NCBI RefSeq assembly: GCF_014199685.1
Contig: NZ_JACHNZ010000001.1
Coordinates: 62,001-126,000 of the forward strand
DNA from: Sphingosinicella soli
GTDB lineage: Bacteria; Pseudomonadota; Alphaproteobacteria; Sphingomonadales; Sphingomonadaceae
DNA length: 64,000 nt
Direction of reading: 5' to 3'
The notes under the pieces were generated by a model. It searched no databases. It was given only the letters and a program-made list of their open reading frames with translations, and was not told the DNA's origin. Positions 47,202 through 57,790 of this stretch are shown one piece after another; the stretch's first letter is position 1, and each line of letters begins with the position of its first letter. The position numbers and the translations under genes were made by a program.

Positions 47202-49157
47202 CCAGGTTCCGTTCCTTCATGGGCGCCGACGTGTCGTCCCCGCGTCGCGCCTCTGCCAAATCGATAAGTTCTTGTTCGACACGCGCCTTTTCAGCGCGAA
47301 GCCGTTGTTGTTCCTCGAATTCCGACTGGACCAGGGAATCGTAGCGCGCGCGCAGATCCGCCAAATCCTCATCGATGCGTTGGAGCGCCATAAGGTGGCC
47401 CACAACACATGCCAAGTCCTGATCCGCAATCGCGGCGGGCGTCCGGGGTTGCGTGAAGCTGAAATCGAGGCGGTTGCGAGCATGTCGCTGTTGCCTGAGA
47501 TCTTCCGCGTACTGACCGAGCCCTTGTGCCGCTAGGTCGTGCGCCAGCGCCTCTTTGTCAAGATCGGGATTGCGCGAAACTGCGGTAAAAATTGCGGTTC
47601 GAAGGGCCGCGAGCTGCGGATCGGCGATATGGAGCCCGGCGATATCCTCCGAATGCGCCTGTGCCAGCACCGGACGGTCGAGCAGGCCGCGAAAAACCGA
47701 GTACATCTGCTTCTGCGTCGTTTCGACCCCGGCCCGCGCTTTTGCCGCGCTCGACGCCCCCAATATGACGGGTTTGAAGCGGTCCTGCCGCCGCGCCCTG
47801 AACATCGCGTCGAAGCGATCCCGGAACTCGCTCTGGTAGAGCGAGGCGACGGTCTGGTTCTCGATCGCGTGGGCATGTTCGAACAGGCGCTGCCGCACGG
47901 CGGCGCGGCGTTCGGGCGTATTCGTGTCGACACCCTCGGTCTCGGCCCTCCACAGCGTGTCGATCAGGCTCGCGGCGCCGGTCACGAGGTCGGTGAACGC
48001 GGCGAGCCCGCGCGCCTTCGCGAAATCGTCGGGATCCTGACCCTGCGGCATGGTGATGAAACGCAGCGACTTGCCGGGTTCGAGCAGCGGCAGCGCGCGC
48101 ATCGCCGACCGGATCGCCGCGCGCCGCCCGGCGGCATCACCGTCGAAGCACAGCACCGGCTCGGGCGCGACGCGCCACAGGAGCTTCATCTGATCCTCGG
48201 TAAGCGCCGTGCCCATCGGCGCGACCGCCTCCGCAAAGCCGACCTGCGCGAGGCCGATCACATCCATATAGCCTTCGACGACGACGATGCGGCCGGACTT
48301 GCGCGCGGCGGGCCCGGCCTTGTCGAGATTGTAGAGCAGGCGGCCCTTGTCGAAGAGGGGCGTGTCGGGAGAGTTCAGATATTTGGGCTCGCCCGCGCCG
48401 ATGATGCGCCCGCCGAAGCCGGCGACGCGCCCGCGCGGATCGCGGATGGGGAACATCAGGCGGCCCCGGAAGCGGTCGTAGGGCTCGCGGCCTTCGGCCT
48501 CGATGACGAGGCCGACCTCGATGAGCCTGGCCGTATCGATATCGCCGAGCGCGGACTTGAGCGCGCCGCGACTGTCGGGCGCGTAGCCGAGGCCGAAGGC
48601 TTCGACGGTCGCCGGTTTCAGGCCACGCTTTTCGATATAGGCGCGCGCATCCGCGCCGCCGAGGCCGGAAAGCTGCTTGCGGAACCAGTCGCCTGCCGCA
48701 GCGGTGACGTCATGAAGTCCCGCAGCCGCCTTTGCCTTCGCGCGGGCCTCCGGGTTTTCCTCGGGCAGCTCCAGCCCGGCTTCGGCCGCGAGGCCCGCCA
48801 CGGCATCGCGGAAGCTGAGGCCTTCCTGCTCGACGACGAAACGGATCACGTCGCCGTGGGCGCCGCAGCCAAAGCAGTGGTAAAAGGCCTTGTCGTCGTT
48901 GACGTAGAAGCTCGGCGTCTTCTCGTTGTGGAAAGGGCAGCACCCCTTCATCTCGCGCCCGGCACGCAGCAGCTTCACCCGCCGCGCCACCACGGACGAC
49001 AGGCTCACCCGGCTCCTGATCTCGTCGAGGAATTGCGGGGGGATGCTCATGGGATGAACTTTGCCGTCGCTGCACCATGTCGGAAAGCTGTTTTGTGCTG
49101 AGCCGGATCGTCGCTATCGCGCGATCCGTCTTTGGGTTGCGTGTGATGCACCCACCT

Positions 49158-49185
49158 ATGGGCCCCGGCCTTCGCCGGGGTGACG
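49158..49185 (-). repeat. REP-like hairpin upstream of dnaG
   Basis: On the minus strand CGTCA, then stem CCCCGGC, loop GAAG, GCCGGGG, then CCCAT. It has the same frame (CGTCA, stem-loop, CCAT) as the two copies around the GIY-YIG gene. It lies between dnaG and yqeY in a 188-base gap that holds nothing else I can identify. Confidence 0.7.
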
Positions 49186-49238
49186 AAGGGGAACGTCAGC
49201 GAACCTGCGATCGAAAGGACGCATGCCCGGAAAGTCAA

Positions 49239-49694
49239 TTATCCCGCCAGCGCGGCTTTGACGATGCTGCTGACCGTGCTCATGTCGATCTGTCCGGCGT
49301 GGCGTGCCTTCACTTCGGCCATCACGCGGCCCATGTCCTTGGGCCCTGCCGCGCCGATCTCGGTGACGATCGCGGCGACCGCGGCTTTCACCTCGTCCGG
49401 GCCCATCATGGCGGGGAGGAAGGATTCGATGACGGCAAGCTCCGCCTTTTCCTGAGCGGCAAGCTCGTCGCGGCCGCCTTGTTCGAACATGGCGATGGAT
49501 TCGCGGCGCTGCTTGCCCATTTTCTGCAGCACATCGACGACGATGACGTCATCGTCCGGCACGGACTTCGCCGTGCGCAGCTCGATGTCGCGGTCCTTCA
49601 GCTTTGCGAGGATCAGGCGCAACGCCGCCACGCGGTCCTTCTCGCCCGCCTTCATGGCCGCCACCTGCGCCGCCTTGATGTCGTCGCGAATCAT
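49239..49694 (-). CDS. yqeY: GatB/YqeY domain protein
   Basis: 151 residues, MIRDDIKAAQVAAMKAGEKD, then RVAALRLILAKLKDRDIEL. It has the YqeY fold related to the tRNA-binding C-terminus of GatB; precise function is unknown, possibly tRNA-dependent. The C-terminal half has the family pattern IESFLPAMMGPDEV and GPKDMGRVMAEVKARHAGQ. Start ATG 49692-49694. It lies between carA (divergent) and dnaG-rpoD, the usual place in alphaproteobacteria. Confidence 0.9.
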   Translation of the reverse strand: MIRDDIKAAQVAAMKAGEKDRVAALRLILAKLKDRDIELRTAKSVPDDDVIVVDVLQKMGKQRRESIAMFEQGGRDELAAQEKAELAVIESFLPAMMGPDEVKAAVAAIVTEIGAAGPKDMGRVMAEVKARHAGQIDMSTVSSIVKAALAG

Positions 49695-49833
49695 TATTGT
49701 CTTCCTCGTCTGAGCAAGCGGCTCGTCTAGCCGCCAAAAAGGCAAAAGAATAGATTGACGCTCCGGGACCACGCCAATAGCTAGGCGCCTTAGCCACAAA
49801 GCAGCAAATCCAGAGTCGAAGGGGCCAGACCAC

Positions 49834-51003
49834 GTGTCCGACGCCAAACCCGCGCGCGCACCCAAAGGAGCCACGGGGGTATTGATTCTCGCGGACGGCA
49901 CAGTGATCCGGGGGCGCGGTTTCGGCGCCGAGGGTCATGCGGTCGGCGAAGTCTGCTTCAACACCGCGATGACCGGCTATCAGGAGGTGATGACCGATCC
50001 CTCCTACGCCGGGCAGATCGTGACCTTCACCTTTCCGCACATCGGCAATGTCGGCACGAATGCCGAGGATGTCGAGGCCGATACCCCCGCCGCCGTCGGC
50101 TGCGTGGTGCGGCAGGACGTGACGGCGCCCAGCAACTTCCGCAGCGCCGAAGGCTTCGACGCATGGATGAAGCGCAAGGGGCGGGTGGGGCTCTCGGGCG
50201 TCGATACGCGCGCGCTGACGCGCCGCATCCGCGAGCTTGGCGCGCCGAACGCGGTGATCGCGCACAGCCCATCGGGCACGTTCGATATCGAAGCGCTGCT
50301 CGCCGAGGCGAAGGTCTGGCCGGGGCTTGAGGGCATGGACCTTGCCAAAGACGTGACACGGGGCGGCCGCGAGGACTGGTCCGGCGGGCCGTGGACGCTG
50401 GGGCAGGGGTATGGCGAGAGCACCGGTGAAGGCAGGCCTCATGTGGTCGCCATCGATTACGGCGCCAAGAACAACATTCTGCGGAACCTCACGGCGGCGG
50501 GCGCTAGCGTCACGGTCGTTCCCGCGAGCGCGACCTTCGAAGAGGTTATGGCGCTGCGCCCAGACGGGGTTTTCCTCTCGAACGGCCCGGGCGACCCTGC
50601 CGCAACCGGCGAATATGCCGTGCCGGTCATCAAGAAGCTGCTGAGCGCCGACATTCCGATTTTCGGCATCTGCCTCGGCCACCAGCTGCTCGGCCTAGCC
50701 GTCGGTGCGAAAACCGCGAAGATGCATCAGGGCCACCGCGGCGCGAACCACCCGGTGAAGCGGCTTTCCGACGGGCTGGTCGAGATCACCAGCATGAACC
50801 ACGGCTTCGCGGTGGACGCCGACACGCTCCCCGCGAACGCGCGCGCGACGCACGTTTCGCTGTTCGACGGTTCCAACTGCGGTCTGGAACTGACGGACAA
50901 GAAAGCCTTTTCTGTCCAGTATCACCCCGAGGCGAGCCCCGGCCCGCAGGACAGTTTTTATCTGTTTGAGACGTTCGTCGATCAGCTTCGGGCAGCGCCA
51001 TGA
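49834..51003 (+). CDS. carA: Carbamoyl-phosphate synthase small subunit (glutaminase)
   Basis: Supplies ammonia from glutamine to CarB for pyrimidines and arginine. The N-terminal domain starts GVLILADGTVIRGRGFGAEG, with the conserved VCFNTAMTGYQEVMTDPSYA. The C-terminal glutaminase has Cys280 in FGICLGHQLLGLA and the His/Glu pair in VQYHPEASPGPQ. 389 residues from GTG 49834. It overlaps a small lipoprotein gene that separates it from carB. Confidence 0.97.
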   Translation: MSDAKPARAPKGATGVLILADGTVIRGRGFGAEGHAVGEVCFNTAMTGYQEVMTDPSYAGQIVTFTFPHIGNVGTNAEDVEADTPAAVGCVVRQDVTAPSNFRSAEGFDAWMKRKGRVGLSGVDTRALTRRIRELGAPNAVIAHSPSGTFDIEALLAEAKVWPGLEGMDLAKDVTRGGREDWSGGPWTLGQGYGESTGEGRPHVVAIDYGAKNNILRNLTAAGASVTVVPASATFEEVMALRPDGVFLSNGPGDPAATGEYAVPVIKKLLSADIPIFGICLGHQLLGLAVGAKTAKMHQGHRGANHPVKRLSDGLVEITSMNHGFAVDADTLPANARATHVSLFDGSNCGLELTDKKAFSVQYHPEASPGPQDSFYLFETFVDQLRAAP

Positions 51004-51377
51004 GCGCAGCGGGCCTTAAAAGTCTTGTAGCGGTGGGATTAGCCCTCGGTGCGTGCGGTAATTCGGATCGGAACCTTGGCCCTGACGAAAAGCTTGCGCT
51101 GACGGTCGAGCGTATTCATGCGAGTGACGGTGCGATGCTTTTTGTTGAAGGCGATCCCCAGACGCTTGAGAAAGTTGAACGTCATGCGGTTAAGCACGGC
51201 TGGAAGTTTGAACGCCAAGATGGACAGGCTTCGATCAGCTTTGGCTCCGACAGAACGAATCCAGAGATATCAGTGTTTTTGAAACAGCTTTTTCAGAACG
51301 AGTTTGGCCCTGTGCAACGATCGTCAGTTGCTGTCCTGGAATTGCCCATGAATAGCGCCTTGCAGAAGAACAAATAA
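51000..51377 (+). CDS. Small lipoprotein inserted between carA and carB
   Basis: 125 residues with a lipoprotein signal [20 protein letters not shown] (lipobox ALGAC). The mature part is charged and hydrophilic ([37 protein letters not shown]) and ends with the basic tail LQKNK. It overlaps the carA stop as ATGA and ends four bases before carB, so it is translated with the operon. Its base composition is visibly richer in A and T than carA or carB, which suggests a later arrival. I recognise no family. Confidence 0.8.
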   Translation: MSAAGLKSLVAVGLALGACGNSDRNLGPDEKLALTVERIHASDGAMLFVEGDPQTLEKVERHAVKHGWKFERQDGQASISFGSDRTNPEISVFLKQLFQNEFGPVQRSSVAVLELPMNSALQKNK

Positions 51378-51381
51378 GACC

Positions 51382-54300
51382 ATGCCCAAACGCACGGACA
51401 TTTCCTCCATCCTCATCATCGGCGCGGGCCCCATCGTCATCGGGCAGGCGTGCGAGTTTGATTATTCGGGCACGCAGGCGTGCAAGGCGCTGCGCGAGGA
51501 GGGTTACCGGATCATTCTGGTGAACTCCAACCCCGCGACGATCATGACCGACCCGGACATGGCGGACGCGACCTATGTGGAGCCGATCACGCCCGAGATC
51601 GTCGCCAAGATCATCGAGAAAGAGCGCCCCGACGCAGTGCTGCCGACAATGGGCGGGCAGACGGCGCTGAACACGGCGCTGGCGCTCGCGAACGACGGGA
51701 CGCTTGAGAAGTACGGCGTCGAGCTGATCGGCGCCGATGCCGAGGCGATCGACAAGGCCGAGGACCGGCTGAAATTCCGTCAGGCGATGGACAAGATCGG
51801 GCTGGAAAGCGCGCGGTCGGGCATCGCCCATTCGCTCGAAGAGGCGTTCGAGGTGCTGGAGCGCACGGGGCTTCCCTCGATCATCCGCCCCAGCTTCACC
51901 ATGGGCGGCACGGGCGGCGGCGTGGCGTACAACCGGCAGGAATTCGAGGAAATCGTGCGCGGCGGGCTCGACGCCAGCCCAACCACCGAGGTGCTGATCG
52001 AAGAATCGCTGCTCGGCTGGAAAGAATATGAGATGGAAGTCGTCCGCGACCGGAACGACAACGCCATCATCATCTGCTCGATCGAGAACATCGACCCGAT
52101 GGGCGTCCACACCGGCGACAGCATCACGGTCGCACCGGCGCTGACGCTGACCGACAAGGAATACCAGATCATGCGGAACGCGAGCATCGCGGTTCTGCGT
52201 GAAATCGGCGTGGAAACAGGTGGTTCGAACGTCCAGTTCGCGGTCAATCCGAAGGACGGCCGCCTCGTCGTTATCGAGATGAACCCGCGCGTGTCGCGCT
52301 CCTCCGCGCTCGCCTCCAAGGCGACCGGCTTCCCGATCGCCAAGGTCGCGGCGAAGCTCGCCGTGGGGTACACGCTCGACGAGATCGAAAACGACATCAC
52401 CGGCGCGACGCCCGCGAGCTTCGAGCCGACGATCGATTACGTCGTCACCAAGATCCCGCGCTTCGCGTTCGAGAAGTTCAAGGGGGCTTCGAACGCGCTC
52501 ACGACCGCGATGAAGTCGGTGGGCGAGGTGATGGCGATCGGCCGCTCGATCCACGAGAGCATGCAGAAGGCGCTGCGCGGCCTTGAAACCGGGCTGACCG
52601 GCTTCGACGAGGTCGAGGCGCTGATGGGCGCGGGCAATGACGAGGTGGAAGCCGCGCTCGCGCTGGCGACACCCGACCGGCTGCTCGTCGTCGCCGACGC
52701 GATCCGGCGCGGCATTTCGGACGCGGATATCCACCGGCTGTCGGCCTACGACCCGTGGTTCATCGCGCGCATCCGCGAGATCGTGGAGGCCGAGGAAAAG
52801 GTTCGCGAGAACGGCCTGCCCAGGGACGCCGAGGGCTTCCGCAACCTGAAGGCGATGGGCTTTTCGGATGCGCGGCTCGCAACGCTCGTCGGCTGGCACG
52901 AGGCGGCGGTTTCCGAGCAGCGCCGCGGGCTGGGCGTTCGCCCGGTGTTCAAGCGCATCGACACCTGCGCGGCCGAGTTCGAAGCCAAGACGCCCTACAT
53001 GTATTCGACCTACGAGGCGCCGAGCTTCGGCGTGCCGGAGGACGAGAGCCAGCCCACGGACGCGAAAAAGGTCGTGATCCTCGGCGGCGGGCCGAACCGG
53101 ATCGGGCAGGGCATCGAGTTCGATTATTGCTGCTGCCACGCCTGCTTCGCGCTCGATGAGGCGGGCTACGAGACCATCATGGTCAACTGCAACCCGGAAA
53201 CGGTTTCCACCGACTACGATACGTCGGACCGGCTGTATTTCGAACCGCTGACCATCGAGGACGTGCTGGAAATCCTGCATGTCGAAATGTCGAAGGGCAC
53301 GCTTGTCGGCGTGATCGTGCAGTTCGGCGGGCAAACGCCGCTGAAGCTGGCGCAGGGGCTGGAGGATGTGGGCATCCCGATCCTGGGCACGTCGCCCGAT
53401 GCCATCGATCTTGCGGAAGACCGCGAGCGCTTTGCCAAGCTCGTCGGTGATCTCGGCCTCAAGCAGCCTTCGAACGGCCTGGCGCGCAGCCTTGAAGAGG
53501 CGATCCGCGAGGCCGACCGCATCGGCTACCCCGTGCTGCTGCGCCCTTCATACGTGCTCGGCGGCCGCGCGATGGAGGTGGTGGAGAACCAGACGCAGCT
53601 TGAAACCTACATCGCGACGGCGGTGAAGGTTTCGGGTTCATCGCCCGTGCTCGTCGACCAGTATCTTCGCGATGCTGTCGAGGTCGATGTCGATGCGTTG
53701 TCGGACGGCAAGGATGTCGTTGTCGCGGGCGTGCTCCAGCATATCGAGGAAGCCGGCGTCCATTCCGGCGACAGCGCCTGCTCGCTGCCGCCCTACAGCC
53801 TTGCCGAAGAGGTTGTGGAAGAGATCGAGCGGCAGACCGTGGCGCTGGCGATGGCGCTGAAGGTCAAGGGCCTGATGAACGTCCAATATGCCGTGAAGGA
53901 CGGCGAGGTGTACCTTATCGAGGTGAACCCACGCGCCAGCCGCACGGTGCCCTTCGTCGCCAAGGCGATCGGGCGGCCGATCGCGAAGATCGCGGCGCGG
54001 GTGATGGCCGGCGAGGCGCTCGCATCGTTCGGGCCGATCAACCGCAACATTCCCTACATCGCCGTGAAAGAGGCGGTGTTTCCGTTCGCGCGCTTCCCCG
54101 GCGTCGATCCGGTGCTCGGGCCGGAGATGAAGTCCACCGGCGAGGTGATGGGGATCGATGTCGATTTCGCCACGGCATTCGCCAAGAGCCAGCTCGGCGC
54201 GGGAACGACGCTTCCCGACAGCGGCACGGTGTTCGTGTCGGTGAAGGACACCGACAAGCCGGTGATCCTTCCCGCCGCCAGGGATTTGATCGACCTGGGC

Positions 54301-54627
54301 TTTCGTATCGTCGCCACATCGGGGACGGCGAGCTACCTTGCGGAGCAGGGTATCGCGGTCGAGCAGGTCAACAAGGTGCTCGAAGGCAGGCCGCATATCG
54401 TCGACCGCATCAAGGACGGCGACATCGATCTTATCTTCAACACCACCGAAGGGGCGCAGAGCCTGAAGGATTCGCAATCGATCCGCGCTTCAGCGCTTTA
54501 CGGCAAGGTTCCGTATTATACGACAGCGGCGGAATCGCTGGCGACGGTGCAGGCGATCGGCGCGATGCGACAACAACCCCTTGCAGTCCGGTCGTTGCAA
54601 TCTTATTATTCTGATCTCGATACCTGA
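51382..54627 (+). CDS. carB: Carbamoyl-phosphate synthase large subunit
   Basis: 1081 residues with two homologous ATP-grasp halves: first half [29 protein letters not shown]-like segment [35 protein letters not shown]; second half [52 protein letters not shown]. The C-terminal MGS-like allosteric domain ([20 protein letters not shown]) follows. Full family length. Confidence 0.98.
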   Translation: MPKRTDISSILIIGAGPIVIGQACEFDYSGTQACKALREEGYRIILVNSNPATIMTDPDMADATYVEPITPEIVAKIIEKERPDAVLPTMGGQTALNTALALANDGTLEKYGVELIGADAEAIDKAEDRLKFRQAMDKIGLESARSGIAHSLEEAFEVLERTGLPSIIRPSFTMGGTGGGVAYNRQEFEEIVRGGLDASPTTEVLIEESLLGWKEYEMEVVRDRNDNAIIICSIENIDPMGVHTGDSITVAPALTLTDKEYQIMRNASIAVLREIGVETGGSNVQFAVNPKDGRLVVIEMNPRVSRSSALASKATGFPIAKVAAKLAVGYTLDEIENDITGATPASFEPTIDYVVTKIPRFAFEKFKGASNALTTAMKSVGEVMAIGRSIHESMQKALRGLETGLTGFDEVEALMGAGNDEVEAALALATPDRLLVVADAIRRGISDADIHRLSAYDPWFIARIREIVEAEEKVRENGLPRDAEGFRNLKAMGFSDARLATLVGWHEAAVSEQRRGLGVRPVFKRIDTCAAEFEAKTPYMYSTYEAPSFGVPEDESQPTDAKKVVILGGGPNRIGQGIEFDYCCCHACFALDEAGYETIMVNCNPETVSTDYDTSDRLYFEPLTIEDVLEILHVEMSKGTLVGVIVQFGGQTPLKLAQGLEDVGIPILGTSPDAIDLAEDRERFAKLVGDLGLKQPSNGLARSLEEAIREADRIGYPVLLRPSYVLGGRAMEVVENQTQLETYIATAVKVSGSSPVLVDQYLRDAVEVDVDALSDGKDVVVAGVLQHIEEAGVHSGDSACSLPPYSLAEEVVEEIERQTVALAMALKVKGLMNVQYAVKDGEVYLIEVNPRASRTVPFVAKAIGRPIAKIAARVMAGEALASFGPINRNIPYIAVKEAVFPFARFPGVDPVLGPEMKSTGEVMGIDVDFATAFAKSQLGAGTTLPDSGTVFVSVKDTDKPVILPAARDLIDLGFRIVATSGTASYLAEQGIAVEQVNKVLEGRPHIVDRIKDGDIDLIFNTTEGAQSLKDSQSIRASALYGKVPYYTTAAESLATVQAIGAMRQQPLAVRSLQSYYSDLDT

Positions 54628-54713
54628 TCCCCGACAGTTCTGGCGATGAGACGGCGGATTTTCCGACGGTGGGCCGGTTTGCGGGGACATGGGCTGAGGA
54701 GTGGGTTACGAAC

Positions 54714-55193
54714 ATGGCGACGCTTGAAAAGCTTCCGATCCTTCCGTCCGGTCATGCCAGGATGCAGGTCGAACTGCAGAAGCTGAAATCGGTGGACCGC
54801 CCCGAGGTGGTGCAGGCCATCGAGGAGGCGCGTGCGCACGGCGATCTTTCGGAGAACGCCGAATACCACGCTGCGAAGGAACGGCAGGGCCAGATCGAGG
54901 CGCAGATCATCGAACTGGAAGACCAGCTCGCGCGCGCGCAGGTGATCGACCCCACGATGCTTTCGGGCGACAAGGTGGTTTTCGGCGCGACCGTCGAGCT
55001 CATCGACGAGGACGACAGGAATGTCGTCTACCAGATCGTCGGACCCTACGAAGCCGACGCCAAGCAGGGCCGCATCTCGTACACATCGCCGCTCGGCCGT
55101 GCGCTCATCGGACGCCGTGTGGGCGAAGAGGTGGAAGTCTCGACGCCTTCGGGCGACAAGTACTACGAAATCGCCAAACTCAGCTTCATCTGA
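54714..55193 (+). CDS. greA: Transcription elongation factor GreA
   Basis: Rescues backtracked RNA polymerase by stimulating transcript cleavage. The N-terminal coiled coil ends with the acidic tip [20 protein letters not shown]; the C-terminal FKBP-like domain has [20 protein letters not shown]. 159 residues from ATG 54714. It follows carB, a frequent order in this group. Confidence 0.96.
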   Translation: MATLEKLPILPSGHARMQVELQKLKSVDRPEVVQAIEEARAHGDLSENAEYHAAKERQGQIEAQIIELEDQLARAQVIDPTMLSGDKVVFGATVELIDEDDRNVVYQIVGPYEADAKQGRISYTSPLGRALIGRRVGEEVEVSTPSGDKYYEIAKLSFI

Positions 55194-55207
55194 AAAGGCT
55201 GATCGCG

Positions 55208-55852
55208 GTGGAAGCTGATCGCGTGGATTTCGCGACCCGCTCCATCATCATCGCCTGCGTGCTGATTCACCTTGCCGTGACGCTGGGCGGTCCTGCGTTC
55301 GAGATGGCGATCACGCTGGGCGGCGGCCTGATTCCGGCCCGGATCAGCGGCACGCTGGTTTATGACCACGCGATTCTTTATGACCACGCGATTCCGGCAC
55401 CCGCGACGCTCGTATCCTCGATCTTCCTCCACGGAAGCTGGGCTCACCTCGGCTTCAACATGCTGTTTCTTGCGTGGATCGGCCGGTTCGTGGAGGCGGT
55501 GCTCGGCCGGTGGCGTTATCTGCTGCTGTTTTTCGTATCCGGCATCGCGGGCGGGCTCGCGCAAGTTGCGCTTGATCCGGCATCGCCGGTTCCCGTGGTG
55601 GGCGCGAGCGGCGCGATCTCCGGGGTCTTTGCCGCGCATGCCATGATCTTCGGCCGGTCGGGCGGGAAGGGCGAATTCGTGCGCGCACTCCAGCTTGCGG
55701 CGCTCTGGATCGGTCTCCAGATCGCCACGGGGTTCGTCTTCAACATGGACGGCGGTGGCATCGCTGTCGGCGCGCATGTCGGCGGCTTCGTGGCCGGCCT
55801 TCTCACGGCGTTGCCGCTGGCCCGCGCCGCGATCGAAAAGCGGTTCCGTTAG
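55208..55852 (+). CDS. Rhomboid-family intramembrane serine protease
   Basis: 214 residues, about six membrane helices. Seen are FLHGSWAHLGFNMLFLAWIG (the His/Asn segment), the catalytic serine in VVGASGAISGVFAA and the catalytic histidine in VGAHVGGFVAGLL. The start is a GTG at 55208, 14 bases after greA. A perfect 18-base tandem duplication in the first periplasmic loop gives YDHAI twice. Substrate unknown. The last four bases overlap the convergent DUF4170 gene. Confidence 0.9.
   Translation: MEADRVDFATRSIIIACVLIHLAVTLGGPAFEMAITLGGGLIPARISGTLVYDHAILYDHAIPAPATLVSSIFLHGSWAHLGFNMLFLAWIGRFVEAVLGRWRYLLLFFVSGIAGGLAQVALDPASPVPVVGASGAISGVFAAHAMIFGRSGGKGEFVRALQLAALWIGLQIATGFVFNMDGGGIAVGAHVGGFVAGLLTALPLARAAIEKRFR
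55359..55394. repeat. Perfect 18-base tandem duplication inside the rhomboid gene
   Basis: TTTATGACCACGCGATTC occurs twice back to back and in frame, adding six residues to the loop between the first two membrane helices. Confidence 0.9.
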
Positions 55853-56091
55853 GAGGTATGCGGCTCTGCCTCGGGCTCCAGCAGCCGGTGAAGGTGGACG
55901 ACGACGTATTTCATCGCCGCATCATCGACCGTGCGCTGCGCATTGGCGCGCCAGGCGTTTTCCGCGCTTTTGAAATCCGGGAAGATGCCGACGAGGTCGA
56001 GGGCGGAGAGGTCTTCGAACTCGAGCCCGCGCGGGTCCGTAACCCGTCCGCCGAATACGAGGTGGAGTTTCTGTTTCTCGATCTGGTCCAT
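55849..56091 (-). CDS. DUF4170 family protein
   Basis: 80 residues, MDQIEKQKLHLVFGGRVTDP, then the typical FPDFKSAENAWRANAQRTVD and KYVVVHLHRLLEPE. A small soluble protein almost confined to alphaproteobacteria; function unknown. It lies nine bases after the gamma-carbonic anhydrase gene on the same strand. Confidence 0.88.
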   Translation of the reverse strand: MDQIEKQKLHLVFGGRVTDPRGLEFEDLSALDLVGIFPDFKSAENAWRANAQRTVDDAAMKYVVVHLHRLLEPEAEPHTS

Positions 56092-56100
56092 GAGAGTGCG

Positions 56101-56670
56101 CTATAGCGCCTCGAACTGACGCTGCAAGTCTTCCAGCGTCGCACCCAGCCATCTCTCGAAATCAGGGCCGTCCCAGGCCCGGTGATCGCCCTTCGCATAC
56201 GCGAGGGCATTGCGATGATAGACGAGCGCATTCACGCGGTTCGCGATCCAGCTATTCTGCGTGCGGATCACCTTTGCGGGCGAACCGACGACGATGCTGT
56301 TGGGCGGCACATCGGTTCCGTCGCGCACGAACGCATGCTGCCCGACGATGCTGTTGTCCCCGATCACCGCGCCGTTGAAGATCGTGGCGTTGACGCCGAC
56401 GAGGACGTTGTTGCCGAGCTTGCAGCCGTGGATCGTCGCATGATGTGTGATCGAGCAATAGTCGCCGATCTCGACCTCGCAGTTCGGCTCAGCATGGATC
56501 ATCACGAAATCCTGAATGTTCGTGAAGCGCCCGATGCGGATGTGCGCCGCTTCCGACCGCATCACCGCGTTGCACCAGATCGAGGAGCCTTCCTCTAGCC
56601 GGATGCGGCCGTAAAGCTGCGCGGACGGGTGAATGTACGCGGCAGCTTCACAGTCGAGCGTGGAGGTCAT
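56101..56670 (-). CDS. Gamma-carbonic-anhydrase-like left-handed beta-helix protein
   Basis: 189 residues. Hexapeptide repeats form a left-handed beta-helix: IRIGRFTNIQDFVMIHAEPN, VEIGDYCSITHHATIHGCKL and VLVGVNATIFNGAVIGDNSI. The three zinc-ligand histidines of the gamma class fit in MIHAE, THHATIHG. The C-terminal helix (RVNALVYHRNALAYAKGDH) is usual. Many such proteins have weak or no anhydrase activity. Its start overlaps the MlaC stop by four bases. Confidence 0.9.
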   Translation of the reverse strand: MTSTLDCEAAAYIHPSAQLYGRIRLEEGSSIWCNAVMRSEAAHIRIGRFTNIQDFVMIHAEPNCEVEIGDYCSITHHATIHGCKLGNNVLVGVNATIFNGAVIGDNSIVGQHAFVRDGTDVPPNSIVVGSPAKVIRTQNSWIANRVNALVYHRNALAYAKGDHRAWDGPDFERWLGATLEDLQRQFEAL

Positions 56671-57290
56671 GCCGCTTTTTTGTCCGTCATGAACTTGATC
56701 AGCCCATCGAAGCCGTTGCGCTGGATGTAGGCGGTGAAGTCGGCTTCCTGGGTGAGCGACAGATTGACGCCCGCGACGGTGAGGTTGTCGACGACATATT
56801 TGCCGCTCGCGTTCTTCTTCACGGTCCAGATCGAATCGATCGGCTGAGCCCCGTTGCTGCGGGTGACGCGCGCGTAGACATCGATCGTCCCCCGCGTGCC
56901 CCGCGGCACGGTCCGCACGACCTTCATCTCGCTGTCGGCGAACTCGAAGAGGTTGTCGGTATAGGTATCGACGACATAGTTCGGGAATGCGGCCTGATAG
57001 GCCTGATACTGCTGCTTGGTGATCGTCCGCACATGGCGGCGGATCAGGCGGTTGCCGATGTCGTTGACCGCGAAGTTTTCCTTGAGAAGCGTGCGAAACT
57101 TGGCGCGGACTTCGTTCTTGTCGTTCGACTTGTCGCGAAGCACGCCGTAGGCGCGCTGCGCGAGATCGGAAATGAAGGCACCGGCGGCCTTGCCGTTGTC
57201 CGCAGGGGCCGTTGTCTGGGCCGCAGCGCTGGTGACAGGAACCGCGACGGTCGCCGAAGCGAGAAGAAGCGCGATGGCGCGAATGAACAT
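56667..57290 (-). CDS. mlaC: MlaC-family periplasmic phospholipid-binding protein
   Basis: 207 residues with a signal peptide (MFIRAIALLLASATVAVPVT followed by SAAAQ). The mature part has the Tol-Toluene-tolerance/MlaC fold, with KFRTLLKENFAVNDIGNRLI, QYQAYQAAFPNYVVDTYTDN and WTVKKNASGKYVVDNLTVAG. MlaC carries phospholipids between the outer-membrane MlaA and the inner-membrane MlaFEDB. The other mla genes are not in this window. Confidence 0.87.
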   Translation of the reverse strand: MFIRAIALLLASATVAVPVTSAAAQTTAPADNGKAAGAFISDLAQRAYGVLRDKSNDKNEVRAKFRTLLKENFAVNDIGNRLIRRHVRTITKQQYQAYQAAFPNYVVDTYTDNLFEFADSEMKVVRTVPRGTRGTIDVYARVTRSNGAQPIDSIWTVKKNASGKYVVDNLTVAGVNLSLTQEADFTAYIQRNGFDGLIKFMTDKKAA

Positions 57291-57318
57291 GATAAAACTC
57301 CGTATGCTCGGCAGTCGC

Positions 57319-57699
57319 TCAGCGCGCCGCCTTCAAAAGATAATTGACGACCGCTTTGCGTTCATCAGGCTTCTTCAACCCGACAAAGGCCATCGAAGTT
57401 CCCGGAACAAGTTTGCGAGGGGTATCGAGATAGGCGTCGAGCTTGTCTGCGGTCCACACGAAACCGGCCTTTTTCATGGCCGGCGAAAAGCGTGTGAAGC
57501 TCTTTTCCGTACCCGCGGTGCGGCCGATGAGCTTCTTGAGGGACGGCCCCTGGCGCGGCTTTTCGCCCGCCTGCGCCGGATCCCAGTGGCAGATGCCGCA
57601 GCGGCTTTTGAAAAGCTGCGCGCCGTCTGCTGCAACGGCCGGGCCGGAGCCCAGAACAGCAAATGCAGCAACGACAACAACCAGCGCGCGGGTCTTCAT
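57319..57699 (-). CDS. Class I c-type cytochrome
   Basis: 126 residues from ATG 57697-57699 (MKTRALVVVVAAFAVLG), with a signal peptide ending at AVAADGA. One haem site CGICH, a distal methionine in VPGTSMAFVGLKKPDERK and the cytochrome c550/c2-like end AVVNYLLKAA. A small periplasmic electron carrier. A few residues earlier an in-frame ATG at 57720 exists but would spoil the signal peptide. Confidence 0.9.
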   Translation of the reverse strand: MKTRALVVVVAAFAVLGSGPAVAADGAQLFKSRCGICHWDPAQAGEKPRQGPSLKKLIGRTAGTEKSFTRFSPAMKKAGFVWTADKLDAYLDTPRKLVPGTSMAFVGLKKPDERKAVVNYLLKAAR

Positions 57700-57790
57700 G
57701 TGTGTGACTTTCTTGTCCATGCGGTTGGAATGCGCGATCCCCCGTGAATCGGCGATTAATCGGTAATGTTTTTCACGCTATTGTAAAGAT

